Shown: positions 8,611-18,128, counted from the first letter of the stretch. The stretch: DNA of 64,000 bases from Loktanella sp. IMCC34160 (GCF_004145845.1 NZ_SELP01000001.1:558001-622000), one strand, 5' to 3'. A program made the numbers and translations. The notes: generated from the sequence alone by a model not told the origin.

Positions 8611-9510
8611 CTAGGCGGCCTTGAAGGCGGCATGTGCTTTGCCGGCGGCCACGCTGTCGGCGACAAAAGCCACAAGGGCGGCCCCCATTGCAAGGATAGA
8701 CAGCCAGAAGGTATTGCCGAAAGAGGCGAAGGCCAGTGCAAGCCCGGCTACGACGGTGGCAATGATCGAGGCCTTTTCCCAGCCGCTGAGGTCGAGAAGC
8801 GCGAGGCTAGCCAGTTTCGGAATTCCAACCACCGCTCGCCCAAGCGAGAGCATCCGGGCAAAGCGTTCAAGATCGCTGCCTCTCTTGACTGCTGCGCCGA
8901 TTGCGCCAACTTGCTTCGCTATCTTGCCGCCGCATTTGGTGCAGATATTAGCCCCGGCGCGGGCGACTGCTTTCTGGTTCAGCGACTGGTAGGCGCCGAC
9001 GGCGGCCATGGCCATGGTTATCGCATCCGCAAGGCATTTGCAGACCGCTCCGATCAGCGTGTCAAGGCAGGCCTTCTTGCGCTTGGACATATTTGCCCCG
9101 AACGGCGCGGTCATCAGCACCTTTCCGTCCTGCATGAGGGTCAGCGCCTCTTCGGTTTCGATCAGGCTCATCGGGCTAAGCCCAATGTCCAGCCCCTGAG
9201 CGGTGAGTGCGGAAATCGGCTCTGGCGGGATCATGAACTGTGCCTTCAGCCTGTCCTGATCTTTGGGCGAAAGCGCGCGGATTTCCGCGCCTTCGTCGGA
9301 CGCAAGCAGGTCATCCCAGGCCTGCCGCAGCACCGCGTCCGTCTCTGCGGGCGAAAGCGGGGCCTCGCGCGGGGCGGCGGCCAACAATGGCGCAGCCGTG
9401 TCGAGGCCTGCAAGGTCATCGGGATCGGGAAGGGCGGCCAACATATCGAAAAACTCCGGGTCAAACATTTCCGGGTCGTACTGAATTCCGCTTTGGGTGT
9501 GGGTAATCAT
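8611..9510 (-). CDS. Unknown cysteine-containing, membrane-associated protein
   Basis: A 299-residue protein with no family I recognise. The N-terminal 100 residues are acidic and Pro/Asp/Phe-rich (DPEMFDPEFFDMLAALPDPDD). A middle segment carries five cysteines (148, 157, 159, 190, 193; the last two as CTKCGGK) within an alanine-rich hydrophobic stretch. The C-terminus (about 248-290) has two hydrophobic helices. There is no signal peptide. A good ribosome site (AGGGGAC, then six bases) fixes the start at 9510. It forms a two-gene unit with the small membrane protein downstream. Confidence 0.6.
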   Translation of the reverse strand: MITHTQSGIQYDPEMFDPEFFDMLAALPDPDDLAGLDTAAPLLAAAPREAPLSPAETDAVLRQAWDDLLASDEGAEIRALSPKDQDRLKAQFMIPPEPISALTAQGLDIGLSPMSLIETEEALTLMQDGKVLMTAPFGANMSKRKKACLDTLIGAVCKCLADAITMAMAAVGAYQSLNQKAVARAGANICTKCGGKIAKQVGAIGAAVKRGSDLERFARMLSLGRAVVGIPKLASLALLDLSGWEKASIIATVVAGLALAFASFGNTFWLSILAMGAALVAFVADSVAAGKAHAAFKAA

Positions 9511-9612
9511 TTTAGTCCCCTTTCGGGCGCTTTTTGAGAATAAATGCGTCAATCAAAGTGCCTTCAGGCTAGGATCTGGCCGCGCAGGGCGTCAATCCCG
9601 GTATTCCCGACC

Positions 9613-9648
9613 CCAAAACGAAAACAGCCCGCCGGATGGCGGGCTGTT
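9613..9648 (-). terminator. Rho-independent terminator of ilvC
   Basis: An inverted repeat AACAGCCCGCC-GGAT-GGCGGGCTGTT spans 9623-9648. Read on the minus strand it is followed by GTTTTCGTTTT (9613-9622), a good T-rich tail just downstream of the ilvC stop at 9668. Confidence 0.85.
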
Positions 9649-9667
9649 CTGTTGATTTTGGACCGAC

Positions 9668-10702
<1,035 letters not shown>

Positions 10703-10771
10703 TCATGCGGGTTTCGATTGGGGCGCACCCTAGAAGGGCGGCGCTGGAATGGCGAGGTGGGGCGGCGTGGT

Positions 10772-10807
10772 ATTTTCGCGAATTGTGAAGTTGTTATTCG
10801 CGGAAAT
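10772..10807. promoter_or_regulatory. Inverted repeat in the ilvC-Lrp intergenic region
   Basis: ATTTTCGCGAAT (10772-10783) and ATTCGCGGAAAT (10796-10807) form an imperfect palindrome, one mismatch in twelve, with a 12-base spacer. It lies in an AT-richer stretch between ilvC and the first Lrp/AsnC gene. The size and symmetry suit an Lrp-type dimer site controlling both directions; this assignment is inferred. Confidence 0.5.
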
Positions 10808-10826
10808 TTAAAATAGTGAAAAATTC

Positions 10827-11282
10827 ATGCTTGATGACACCGACCGCCGCATTCTGCGCCTGCTTCAGGACGATCCCGCGCAATCCCTGCCGGACCTGGC
10901 CGAGGGGTGCGGGCTGACCGTGGGCCGCCTGACCCGGCGGATCGACAAGCTGCGCGCCGATGGCATCCTGCGGGGGCAGGAGGCGGTGATCGACTGGAGG
11001 GCGCTGGGGTTTGAGGTGGCGGTCTCCCTTCGGGTGACGCTGGACAAGACCGACCCGCGCGCCTTTGATGACTTCATCGACGGGGCCCGCGCCGTGCCCG
11101 AGGTGATCGAGATCCAGACCTTTCTTGGTCGCGTCGATGTGCGGCTGCATATCGTGGCCCGCGACCTTGCCCATTGGCAGGCAATCTACCGCGACCGGGT
11201 TCTGACCCTGCCGCATATCGCGGATATCGAGGCGCTGATGCTGGTGGCCACGGTCAAGGCAGAGGAGGCATTGCCGCTGTGA
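10827..11282 (+). CDS. Lrp/AsnC-family transcriptional regulator (first of pair)
   Basis: A 151-residue feast/famine regulator. The N-terminal helix-turn-helix runs from LDDTDRRILRLLQDDP to LTRRIDKLRADGIL; the C-terminal ligand-binding domain (about 65-150) has the VAVSLRVTLDKTDPRAFDDF and VRLHIVARDLAHW elements. Such proteins sense amino acids and form octamers. Its position divergent from ilvC suggests control by branched-chain amino acids (inference). The gene overlaps the second Lrp/AsnC gene by four bases. Confidence 0.9.
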   Translation: MLDDTDRRILRLLQDDPAQSLPDLAEGCGLTVGRLTRRIDKLRADGILRGQEAVIDWRALGFEVAVSLRVTLDKTDPRAFDDFIDGARAVPEVIEIQTFLGRVDVRLHIVARDLAHWQAIYRDRVLTLPHIADIEALMLVATVKAEEALPL

Positions 11283-11734
11283 TTGAGGTTGACGAGATTG
11301 ACCGGACGATCCTGCGGGCCTTGCAGGATGACGCGGAGCTGACGGCCAGCCGTCTGGGCCGCCGTCTGGGCCTGTCGCAGCCCGCCACATGGCGGCGCAT
11401 CCGCAGGCTTGAGGAGGCGGGGGTGATCGCGGGCCGCCGGCTGGTGCTGGACCGGGAAAAGCTGGGCTTTGGGGTGACGGTGTTTCTGGGGGTGAAGCTG
11501 GCGGCAAAGGGTCGGGTCAGTCTGGAGGATTTCGAACGTGCGGTCAGTGCCATCCGCGAGGTGCAGACGGTGGAACATGTTCTGGGGCTGTATGATTACC
11601 GCCTGCGGGTCGTGGCCCGCGATCTGGCGGATTTCGAACGGGTGCTGCGCCGCCGGATCATGACCCTGCCGGGGGTCGGCAATGTCGAGGCGAATGTGCT
11701 CTTGTCCGAGGAACGCCGCCCCGGACCTATCTAG
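11279..11734 (+). CDS. Lrp/AsnC-family transcriptional regulator (second of pair)
   Basis: Also 151 residues, starting from a GTG that overlaps the preceding stop (GTGA). An upstream ATG at 11174 would lie inside the first gene and adds sequence unlike the family. The helix-turn-helix covers VDEIDRTILRALQDDAE to WRRIRRLEEAGVI and the RAM-like domain covers FGVTVFLGVKLA to VEANVLLSEER. The overlapping, equal-length pair probably makes a hetero-oligomer or two sensors with linked dosage. NirD/NirL-type siroheme decarboxylases are also paired AsnC-like proteins, but no nir or heme genes lie nearby and both helix-turn-helix regions look intact. Confidence 0.88.
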   Translation: MIEVDEIDRTILRALQDDAELTASRLGRRLGLSQPATWRRIRRLEEAGVIAGRRLVLDREKLGFGVTVFLGVKLAAKGRVSLEDFERAVSAIREVQTVEHVLGLYDYRLRVVARDLADFERVLRRRIMTLPGVGNVEANVLLSEERRPGPI

Positions 11735-12876
11735 GCAACGAACAGCGCCCGCGCCTCGCGTCCGGTGATTTCCGGGCGCGACAGCTCGCCCACCGCCTCG
11801 ACCTCTTCCAGTTCGGGGAACAGGCGGATGATTTCCTCGCGGGCCTCTTCCTCGACCGCGTTCAAGGCGTAGCGGGCGGGGAACAGGCTTTCGGTTGGGG
11901 CGCCTTCGGCAAAGACGATCTGATGCCTGTCGAACAGGAAGTGGAAGTATTCGATTTCCGCCCGGGGTGCGCGCGTCACGCGGGCATCGTCGACCAGATG
12001 TTTCGCGGCGACCAGCACCTCTTCGGTGCCATACAGAAGTTCGGCCTGCGTGCCGAACACCAGCATCCGGTGATTGGGCGACACGTACAGATCGCGGTAG
12101 TTGCCGATACTGCCGGCACGGAACCGGATCGGGGCATTCATGCCGCTGGCGTCCACCTTGCGCGACCCGATCCAGCGGATCGGCTGAGCGCCCGCGTCAA
12201 GGGTGAGAACCAGATCGCCCTCGGTCAGGGTTTCTACGTATCGCGGCCCATCGGCTGTGTCGATCAGCGTTCCGCGTGCCACGCAAATCACGGCCAACAG
12301 GTTGTTTTCACCTGAAAACTGTCCGTCTGCCGGTTCTTCAGTCCCACCGTCGATCAAGCCGCTTTCATTGTAGTCGATGTCGGAAAACTGGTCGATCGTC
12401 AGGGTTTCGAGGCCCGCCGCGACATCGGTCAGGTCTTCGCCCGCGGCGATGAACAGCTGGCCAAGGTCTGGCGCGGTCGGGTCGTCCGAGGTCAGCGTAT
12501 TGGCGTTGAACCCAAGGTAGGTATCGCCAAGGTCGGCGGTGGCGTTGTCGATGACGACCGACCCGCTGCTGTCGCTGGTGTAGCTGTATTTGACCGTTCC
12601 GGAGAGGTAGTCAGCGACGCTGTCATAGACCACGATCGAGGTGATCTCGCTGTCGGCGGTGATGGCGCCAGTGGGGCTGAGGTTGATGGCGGTGATGACG
12701 ATGATGTCGTCGGGTTCGAACACCATTTCGCCGCCCGACACCGTGGTCTGGCCTTCGTTCAGGTAGCCGCCGTTCGGGTTGCCCTTGACCGACGCGTTGT
12801 TGAGGATGTTGTAGCCGTTAAGAACAAACTGCCCCTCCGACGGAGCAACCGCCGAAGTCCCGGTAAACCTTGCCAT
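11731..12876 (-). CDS. Hint-domain protein (Hint_2 type), probably exported
   Basis: A 381-residue acidic protein. Residues 1-195 are rich in Asp, Thr, Ser and Gly with strand-like repeats and no signal peptide, as in type I-secreted RTX-like proteins. The hedgehog/intein-type Hint domain starts at ICVARGTLI (Cys198) and has the block B motif SPNHRMLV (His269), followed by LLYGTEEVLVAAKHLV. Hint domains can cleave the peptide bond before the first Cys. The function in these families is not well defined. The start at 12876 has GAGG seven bases upstream; an ATG at 12960 is less likely. The 3' end overlaps the convergent Lrp gene by four bases. Confidence 0.8.
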   Translation of the reverse strand: MARFTGTSAVAPSEGQFVLNGYNILNNASVKGNPNGGYLNEGQTTVSGGEMVFEPDDIIVITAINLSPTGAITADSEITSIVVYDSVADYLSGTVKYSYTSDSSGSVVIDNATADLGDTYLGFNANTLTSDDPTAPDLGQLFIAAGEDLTDVAAGLETLTIDQFSDIDYNESGLIDGGTEEPADGQFSGENNLLAVICVARGTLIDTADGPRYVETLTEGDLVLTLDAGAQPIRWIGSRKVDASGMNAPIRFRAGSIGNYRDLYVSPNHRMLVFGTQAELLYGTEEVLVAAKHLVDDARVTRAPRAEIEYFHFLFDRHQIVFAEGAPTESLFPARYALNAVEEEAREEIIRLFPELEEVEAVGELSRPEITGREARALFVA

Positions 12877-13059
12877 TTTCTGCCTCAATACCGCTGTGCG
12901 GCACATTATTAGAACCGGTTTTCCCGGCATTGTGCCCAATTTGGTGCGGAAAGATGGCATAAATAAGGCAGGTCTTTCAGGAAAGCCCTGAAACTCTTTG
13001 CCTTTGCAATTGCCCCGCGTTTGCGCCTAGCAATTGGCAACCAAGAAATGGAGAGCCCG

Positions 13060-14181
13060 ATGACCCGCACCCCTGTCGATCCCGATGGCCTGATGGAATT
13101 TTCGGTCGTGTTCACCGACCGGTCCCTGAACCATATGAGCAAGGCATTTCAGCAGGTGATGCTGGATATCAACGCCATGCTGAAAGAGGTCTACAAGGCC
13201 GATCACGTGGCGATCGTCCCCGGTGGCGGCACCTATGGGATGGAGGCCGTCGCCCGCCAGTTCGGCAACGGGGCGCACGCGATGATTGTCCGCAACGGGT
13301 GGTTTTCCTTCCGCTGGAGCCAGATTTTCGACGCTGGCCAGTTCACCCGCGAAACCACCGTCTTCAAGGCCCGCCAGACCGGCAACGACAGCCGCGCGCC
13401 CTTTGCCCCGGCCCCGATTGAAGAGGTCACGCAGGCCATTCGCGACGCCAAGCCGGATGTGGTTTTCGCCCCCCATGTGGAAACCAGCGCCGGGATCATC
13501 CTGCCCGATGACTACGTGACCGCGCTGGCCGCCGCCGCGCATGAGGTGGGCGCGCTGATGGTGCTGGACTGCATCGCGTCGGGCTGCGCCTGGGTCGATA
13601 TGAAGGCAACCGGGGTCGATGTTCTGATCTCTGCCCCGCAAAAGGGCTGGTCGGCGACCCCGTCTGCCGGTCTGGTGATGATGTCGGACCGGGCCAAGGC
13701 CCGGATGGCAGAGACCACGTCGAACAGCTTCGCCATCGACCTGAAGAAATGGCATTCGATCATGGAGGCCTATGAAAACGGCGGCCATGCCTATCACGCG
13801 ACCATGCCCACCGACAGTCTGCGCGCCTTCCGGGACACCATGCAGGAAACCCGCGACTACGGGTTTGAAAAGCTGCGCGCGGCGCAATGGGCGCTGGGCA
13901 ATGGCGTGCGCGCGATGCTGGCCGACAAGGGCGTCCGGTCGGTCGCCGCCGAAGGGTTTGGCGCGCCGGGCGTGGTGGTCAGCTATACCGACGATCCCGA
14001 CGTCCAGAACGGCAAGAAATTCGTCGCGCTGGGGATGCAGATTGCCGCCGGCGTGCCGCTGGCCTGTGACGAGCCGGAAGATTTCCGCACCTTCCGCCTT
14101 GGCCTGTTCGGGCTGGACAAGCTTTATGATGTGGACGGCACCCTTGCCCGGCTGCGGGCGATCGTCGATCAGGTGATCTGA
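13060..14181 (+). CDS. Class V (alanine-glyoxylate type) aminotransferase
   Basis: A 373-residue PLP enzyme of fold type I, cytoplasmic. Visible features are the cofactor-phosphate loop VPGGGTYGMEAVARQF, the aspartate strand MVLDCIASGCAWVDM and the Schiff-base lysine in SAPQKGWSATPSAGLV. It resembles the alanine-glyoxylate/serine-pyruvate aminotransferase group, but the substrate cannot be fixed. The start at 13060 is chosen for its GGAG six bases upstream; the in-frame ATG at 13021 has none. The next gene starts at its stop codon (TGATG), so the two are translationally coupled. Confidence 0.85.
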   Translation: MTRTPVDPDGLMEFSVVFTDRSLNHMSKAFQQVMLDINAMLKEVYKADHVAIVPGGGTYGMEAVARQFGNGAHAMIVRNGWFSFRWSQIFDAGQFTRETTVFKARQTGNDSRAPFAPAPIEEVTQAIRDAKPDVVFAPHVETSAGIILPDDYVTALAAAAHEVGALMVLDCIASGCAWVDMKATGVDVLISAPQKGWSATPSAGLVMMSDRAKARMAETTSNSFAIDLKKWHSIMEAYENGGHAYHATMPTDSLRAFRDTMQETRDYGFEKLRAAQWALGNGVRAMLADKGVRSVAAEGFGAPGVVVSYTDDPDVQNGKKFVALGMQIAAGVPLACDEPEDFRTFRLGLFGLDKLYDVDGTLARLRAIVDQVI

Positions 14182-14450
14182 TGGCGGGCGGCTGGGCCAA
14201 GGATGGCGCGGTATCCGAACAGATCGAAGCCTCGATCGAGGACGAACTGAAGCGGATGCAGGCCCGGCCCGCGCCGGTGGGCGACAGCCTGACCCATTGC
14301 GCGGAATGCGACGAGGAGATCCCCGAGAAGCGCCGTGTGGCGATCCCCGGCGTGAAGCTGTGCGTGGAGTGTCAGCAAGAGCGGGATGGACAGAAAAAGA
14401 TCCGCGGCGGGATCAACCGCCGCGGATCGAAGGACAGCCAGCTGAAGTAG
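14181..14450 (+). CDS. DksA/TraR-type C4 zinc-finger protein
   Basis: An 89-residue protein with a helical N-terminus (SEQIEASIEDELKRM) and a four-cysteine finger CAECDEEIPEKRR...LCVECQQE, ending in a basic tail. This is the short DksA/TraR zinc-finger type (YbiI-like), thought to act on RNA polymerase, though short members lack the full coiled coil. It is coupled to the aminotransferase by a TGATG junction. The last codons contain a perfect 12-bp hairpin. Confidence 0.85.
   Translation: MAGGWAKDGAVSEQIEASIEDELKRMQARPAPVGDSLTHCAECDEEIPEKRRVAIPGVKLCVECQQERDGQKKIRGGINRRGSKDSQLK
14399..14428. terminator. Perfect 12-bp hairpin between convergent genes
   Basis: GATCCGCGGCGG (14399-14410), a six-base loop and CCGCCGCGGATC (14417-14428) form a perfect stem. 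It is embedded in the last codons of the zinc-finger gene, just before the convergent malG stop. There is no T run on either side, so it may act in mRNA 3'-end protection rather than classic termination. Confidence 0.4.
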
Positions 14451-14455
14451 CGAGG

Positions 14456-15346
14456 TCAGCCTTTCACCGAGCCATCGCTTAGCCCGGAAACGAGGTATTT
14501 CTGGGCAATGAGGAAGACCACGGTGATCGGCACCCCGGACAGGATCGCCGCCGCTGCGAAGTCACCCCAGAGGTATTTGAATTCGTTCAGGTACAGCCGC
14601 GATCCGACGGCCAGCGTCATCTTGTCTTCGGACCGGATCAGGATCGAGGCCAGAGGGTAGTCATTGATCACCCCGATGAAGACCAGAACGAAGACAACCG
14701 CCATGATCGGCACCGCCAGCGGCAGGAAGATCATGCGGAAACTTTGCCAGGGCGTTGCGCCGTCGATTGCCGCCGCCTTGTCCAGCGCCGGGTCGATCGA
14801 GTCGAAGTACCCCTTGATGGTCCAGATATGCATCATCACACCGGACAGGTAGACCAGCACCAGCGACCAATGGCTGTCGATCCCGATGATCGGGGAAATG
14901 TCGCCCATGCTGTCGAAGATTGCGAACAGGGCGATCAGCGCCAGCGTGGTCGGGAACATCTGGACGATGAACAGGCTGTCCAGAAGCGCGGCCCGCCCCC
15001 GGAACCGAATCCGGCTGAAGGCATAGGCCGAGATGGTCGAGACCCCGAGAACCCCGAAGGCCGCGATCAGCGCCACCTTGACCGAGTTCCACATCCACAA
15101 CAGGACGGGGTAGGGCGGTTCGATCACCGTCCCATCGGCGCGGGTATAGTCCAGCCCGAAGGCCAGATACCAATGTTCCAGCGTCGGGTTGCGCGGGATC
15201 AGTTCACCAACGGTGAAGTTCCCTTCGCGGAACGAGATGGAGATCACCACGAGGAAGGGGAACATGACCAGCGCGAGGAAGAACAGCATGAACCCATGGG
15301 CGAGGATCTTGCGGGTGCGCAGCGTGCCTTTGTGTTCGACGATCAT
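14456..15346 (-). CDS. malG: Maltose/maltodextrin ABC transporter permease MalG
   Basis: A 296-residue inner-membrane permease with six predicted helices and the cytoplasmic EAA loop DKAAAIDGATPWQSFRM that docks on the ATPase. The C-terminus ends SGLSDGSVKG, as in MalG proteins. With MalF it forms the channel for maltose/maltodextrins or related alpha-glucosides. It lies three bases after malF and is the last gene of the aglA-malE-malF-malG operon. The ATPase subunit malK is on the opposite strand, 5.7 kb away, under the same regulator. Confidence 0.93.
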   Translation of the reverse strand: MIVEHKGTLRTRKILAHGFMLFFLALVMFPFLVVISISFREGNFTVGELIPRNPTLEHWYLAFGLDYTRADGTVIEPPYPVLLWMWNSVKVALIAAFGVLGVSTISAYAFSRIRFRGRAALLDSLFIVQMFPTTLALIALFAIFDSMGDISPIIGIDSHWSLVLVYLSGVMMHIWTIKGYFDSIDPALDKAAAIDGATPWQSFRMIFLPLAVPIMAVVFVLVFIGVINDYPLASILIRSEDKMTLAVGSRLYLNEFKYLWGDFAAAAILSGVPITVVFLIAQKYLVSGLSDGSVKG

Positions 15347-15349
15347 GGG

Positions 15350-16891
15350 TCAGACCTTTGCTGTGGCGCGGCGCATGGCCACGAAATTGGCGTAGGCGAT
15401 CAGCGAGACCAGAAGGAAGATCAGCAAGGTGATCGCCCCGGCCAGACCGAATTGGGTGCCGCTGTCGATAAAGGCGATCCGATAGGTGAAAGACCCCAGG
15501 ATATCGGTTTCGCCCGCCGGGATGATCGTGCCGGGAATATCCGGCCCGCCCCGCGTCAGCAGAAGCACCAGCACAAGGTTGTTGAAGTTGAACGCGAAGG
15601 AGGCCAGCAGAAGCGGAAGGAAGGGCGGCAGGATCTGCGGCAGGGTGATGGTGAAGAATACCCGCACCGGACCGGCCCCTTCCAGATAGGCGGCCCTTTT
15701 TTGTTCTGCCGGGACCGATTGCAGGAACCCCATGGCCAGAAGCATCATATAGGGATAGCCCAGCCAGGTATTCACGGTCAGGATCATGATCCGCGCCAGC
15801 GTCCCGTCGGTGTTCCAGTCCGGCCGCAGGCCGAACAGCGCTTCGAGGATCATGTTGATCTCGCCGAAGTTCTGGTTGAACAACCCTTTGAACACGAGGA
15901 TCGAGATAAAGCCCGGCACCGCGTAGGGCAGGATCAGAAGGATCCGGTAGGCGGCTTTGAACCGCATGTGTTCCCATTGCAGGATCACCGCCAGCGTCAG
16001 CCCGATCGCAAAGGTCAGCACGACCGAGGCAACGGCGAAAACCACCGTCCAGATGAAGATGCGCGCCATCGGGGCCCGGATCCCGTCCGAGGTGAGGATC
16101 CGTTCGAAGTTCGCGAAACCGATATTCGTGCGCCAGCCCGGCGGTACGGTTTCGCCCGCGTCGGTGACGTAGAACCCCGTGTCATGGTCCGGGGTGAGGA
16201 TGGCGCCGGTTGCGACCTGCAGCAGCGATCCGTCCTGTTGCAGGGTGTATTCCGGGGTGACGCTGGCAAACTCGCGCAGACCCGCATTGCGCAGCGGCGT
16301 GCCATCGGGAAGGGTCACCTCGACCTCGGCCAGCCCGGTCCGCAGTTGCACCGCCGCCCGGCGTTCCAAGAGGTCGGCGGGTGGGGCGGGCACAGGCGAT
16401 GCGGCGACGCTTGCCGGGGTGCCGTCAAGCGCGACCGGATCGGACAGAAAGCCGCCCGTGTCATCGCCGAAATAGATGCGGTATGCGTCGCCTTCGGCGG
16501 CAACGGCGAAGGGTTGTGCGGTCGCGGGATCAACCGTCTTACGTGACAGGATCACCTCTTGCGCCCGCTCAAACGTCAGCAGGTTGAACGACCCGTAATT
16601 CGTGAACCCAAGGTAGATCGTGTAGAGAATGGGGAAGACCACGAAGAGGGCCATCGTGGCGATGCCGGGAAAGATGAACCGCGCGAAGTAATAGCGCCGG
16701 AACCCGAAGATGAAGAACAAGCCCAGTGCAACCAGCGTCAGAACCACGCCGAACAGCGGTTGGCCGATCAGGTAGACCGTCCATGCGGCATAGAGCAAGA
16801 CCAGTGTGAGCAGGCCCACGGCGGCCAAATAGGCCAGTGTGGCTACGGAAAACGGCCGGGCAGCCGGCTGTGCGCTATCAATCTGGGACAT
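15350..16891 (-). CDS. malF: Maltose/maltodextrin ABC transporter permease MalF
   Basis: A 513-residue permease with the features that mark true MalF: extra N-terminal helices (YLAAVGLLTLVLLYAAW, LFGVVLTLVALGLFFIF), a large periplasmic P2 loop (about 110-275), then the six-helix core with EAA loop EQKRAAYLEGAGPVRVFF. In E. coli the P2 loop contacts the maltose-binding protein. It sits 67 bases after malE; that gap contains a strong hairpin. Confidence 0.93.
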   Translation of the reverse strand: MSQIDSAQPAARPFSVATLAYLAAVGLLTLVLLYAAWTVYLIGQPLFGVVLTLVALGLFFIFGFRRYYFARFIFPGIATMALFVVFPILYTIYLGFTNYGSFNLLTFERAQEVILSRKTVDPATAQPFAVAAEGDAYRIYFGDDTGGFLSDPVALDGTPASVAASPVPAPPADLLERRAAVQLRTGLAEVEVTLPDGTPLRNAGLREFASVTPEYTLQQDGSLLQVATGAILTPDHDTGFYVTDAGETVPPGWRTNIGFANFERILTSDGIRAPMARIFIWTVVFAVASVVLTFAIGLTLAVILQWEHMRFKAAYRILLILPYAVPGFISILVFKGLFNQNFGEINMILEALFGLRPDWNTDGTLARIMILTVNTWLGYPYMMLLAMGFLQSVPAEQKRAAYLEGAGPVRVFFTITLPQILPPFLPLLLASFAFNFNNLVLVLLLTRGGPDIPGTIIPAGETDILGSFTYRIAFIDSGTQFGLAGAITLLIFLLVSLIAYANFVAMRRATAKV

Positions 16892-16915
16892 GGAACCATC
16901 CGTCTTCGGGAAGGG

Positions 16916-16938
16916 GGGCGGGCCGCGCTGGCCCGCCC
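16916..16938 (-). other. Hairpin in the malE-malF intergenic region
   Basis: GGGCGGGCC, a five-base loop and GGCCCGCCC form a perfect 9-bp stem between malE and malF, with no T run. In E. coli, REP hairpins at the same place protect the malE message and set the high binding-protein-to-permease ratio. A like role is inferred here. Confidence 0.6.
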
Positions 16939-16958
16939 GTTTGGTCGTGCCGCGCGGC

Positions 16959-18128
16959 TTATTCGCCGAGGATGCGGGCAGCGGCGTCGTTCAGCGCGTC
17001 TTCGACCGAGGCCGCACCCGAGGTGATGTTGCCCAGTGCCGGGCCCATCGCGCTCCAGAAGGCGCCCATTTCGGGGTTGGACGGCATCGGCACGCCGACG
17101 GCGGCGTTGGCCAGCGTCGCGGCGACCTTGGGGTCGGCCTGTGCGGAACCGGCAGAGATGTCGGCCAGCGCGCCAAGGTTGCCACCCGCGTTCCAGGTGG
17201 CCAGGCCTTCGTCGGTCAGGATGTAGTTTTCCAGCAGTTCAACCGCCAGATCCTGGTTCGGCGAAGCGGCGTTGACGGCGGCGGAATAGACGCCAAGGAA
17301 CGCCGGGGAGACCTGACCGTTGACGGTCGGGATCGGGGCCACGGCGATGTTGCGGCCAGCGCCTTCGTAGCCGGACCACGACCACGGGCCGTTGATCACC
17401 ATGGCGACCTCGCCATTGGCCATTGCGCCGTCCATGACGCCATAGTCCACGCCCTCGGGCAGAACGCCGTTGTCGAACAGCGACCGCAGCACGTTGCCGC
17501 CGATCATTGCGCCGTCGTTGTTCACGCCGGTGGTGGAGCCGTCATAGACGCCGTCGACCTTCTGGAAGGCAAAGCCGCCATTGGCCATCAGCATCGGCAT
17601 GGTGAAATAGGTGTTGTTGTAGTCCCACAGGATCGGGGCCACGCCTTCGGGCAGGTCCAGCGCGGCGATCTCTTCGAAGGACGCCGGGGGCGTGTCGATC
17701 AGGTCGGTGTTGTAGACAAGGCCGATGGCTTCGACGGACACCGGGTAGCCCCAGACGTTCCCGCCCGAGGTCACGGCGTCCCATGCGGTCGGCAGGATGC
17801 CGTCAACGACGCCGGCCGAGGGGGTGACCGGGGAAATCAGGCCACCAGCGGCCCATTCGCCGAAGCGGTCATGCGCCCACAGGACGATATCGGGGCCGTC
17901 ACCGGTGGCTGCGGCTTGCTGGAACTTCTCGGTCAGCGGGTCGACGACTTCGACCTTCACTTCGATGCCAAGGTCGGCGGTGAACGCCTCGGCGGCAAGC
18001 GCGAGGTTCTCGTTGCCCTTGTCGCCACCCATCCAGATGGTGATCACGCCATCTTCGAATGCGGCGGCCGGAAGGGCCGTGGTCATCAGCAGCGCGGCGG
18101 CTGCAAAGGTCTTGGTTGCGGGCTTCAT
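16959..18128 (-). CDS. malE: Maltose/maltodextrin-binding protein
   Basis: A 389-residue periplasmic solute-binding protein. A Sec signal peptide (KPATKTFAAAALLMTTALPAAA) should be cut before FEDG. The mature part matches MalE: ITIWMGGDKGNENLA, GPDIVLWAHDRFGEWA and the sugar-stacking MVINGPWSWSG. The start at 18128 has GGGAGAGAG upstream; the longer frame back to 18275 overlaps the glucosidase region and has no signal-like start. It is the second gene of the operon, 52 bases after the glucosidase. Confidence 0.93.
   Translation of the reverse strand: MKPATKTFAAAALLMTTALPAAAFEDGVITIWMGGDKGNENLALAAEAFTADLGIEVKVEVVDPLTEKFQQAAATGDGPDIVLWAHDRFGEWAAGGLISPVTPSAGVVDGILPTAWDAVTSGGNVWGYPVSVEAIGLVYNTDLIDTPPASFEEIAALDLPEGVAPILWDYNNTYFTMPMLMANGGFAFQKVDGVYDGSTTGVNNDGAMIGGNVLRSLFDNGVLPEGVDYGVMDGAMANGEVAMVINGPWSWSGYEGAGRNIAVAPIPTVNGQVSPAFLGVYSAAVNAASPNQDLAVELLENYILTDEGLATWNAGGNLGALADISAGSAQADPKVAATLANAAVGVPMPSNPEMGAFWSAMGPALGNITSGAASVEDALNDAAARILGE

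Noticed and set aside
11279-11734. Tandem AsnC genes as siroheme decarboxylase (NirD/L type)
   Set aside because: Both have intact helix-turn-helix regions and there is no heme or nir gene nearby; regulation of ilvC is the simpler reading.
12876-12960. Upstream start for the Hint protein
   Set aside because: Adds 28 residues (with no family similarity) and lacks a ribosome site; the ATG at 12876 has one.
14744-16546. A 600-codon plus-strand frame opposite malF and malG
   Set aside because: The translation is Gln/Arg/Asp-rich with no fold pattern; malF and malG on the other strand are certain.
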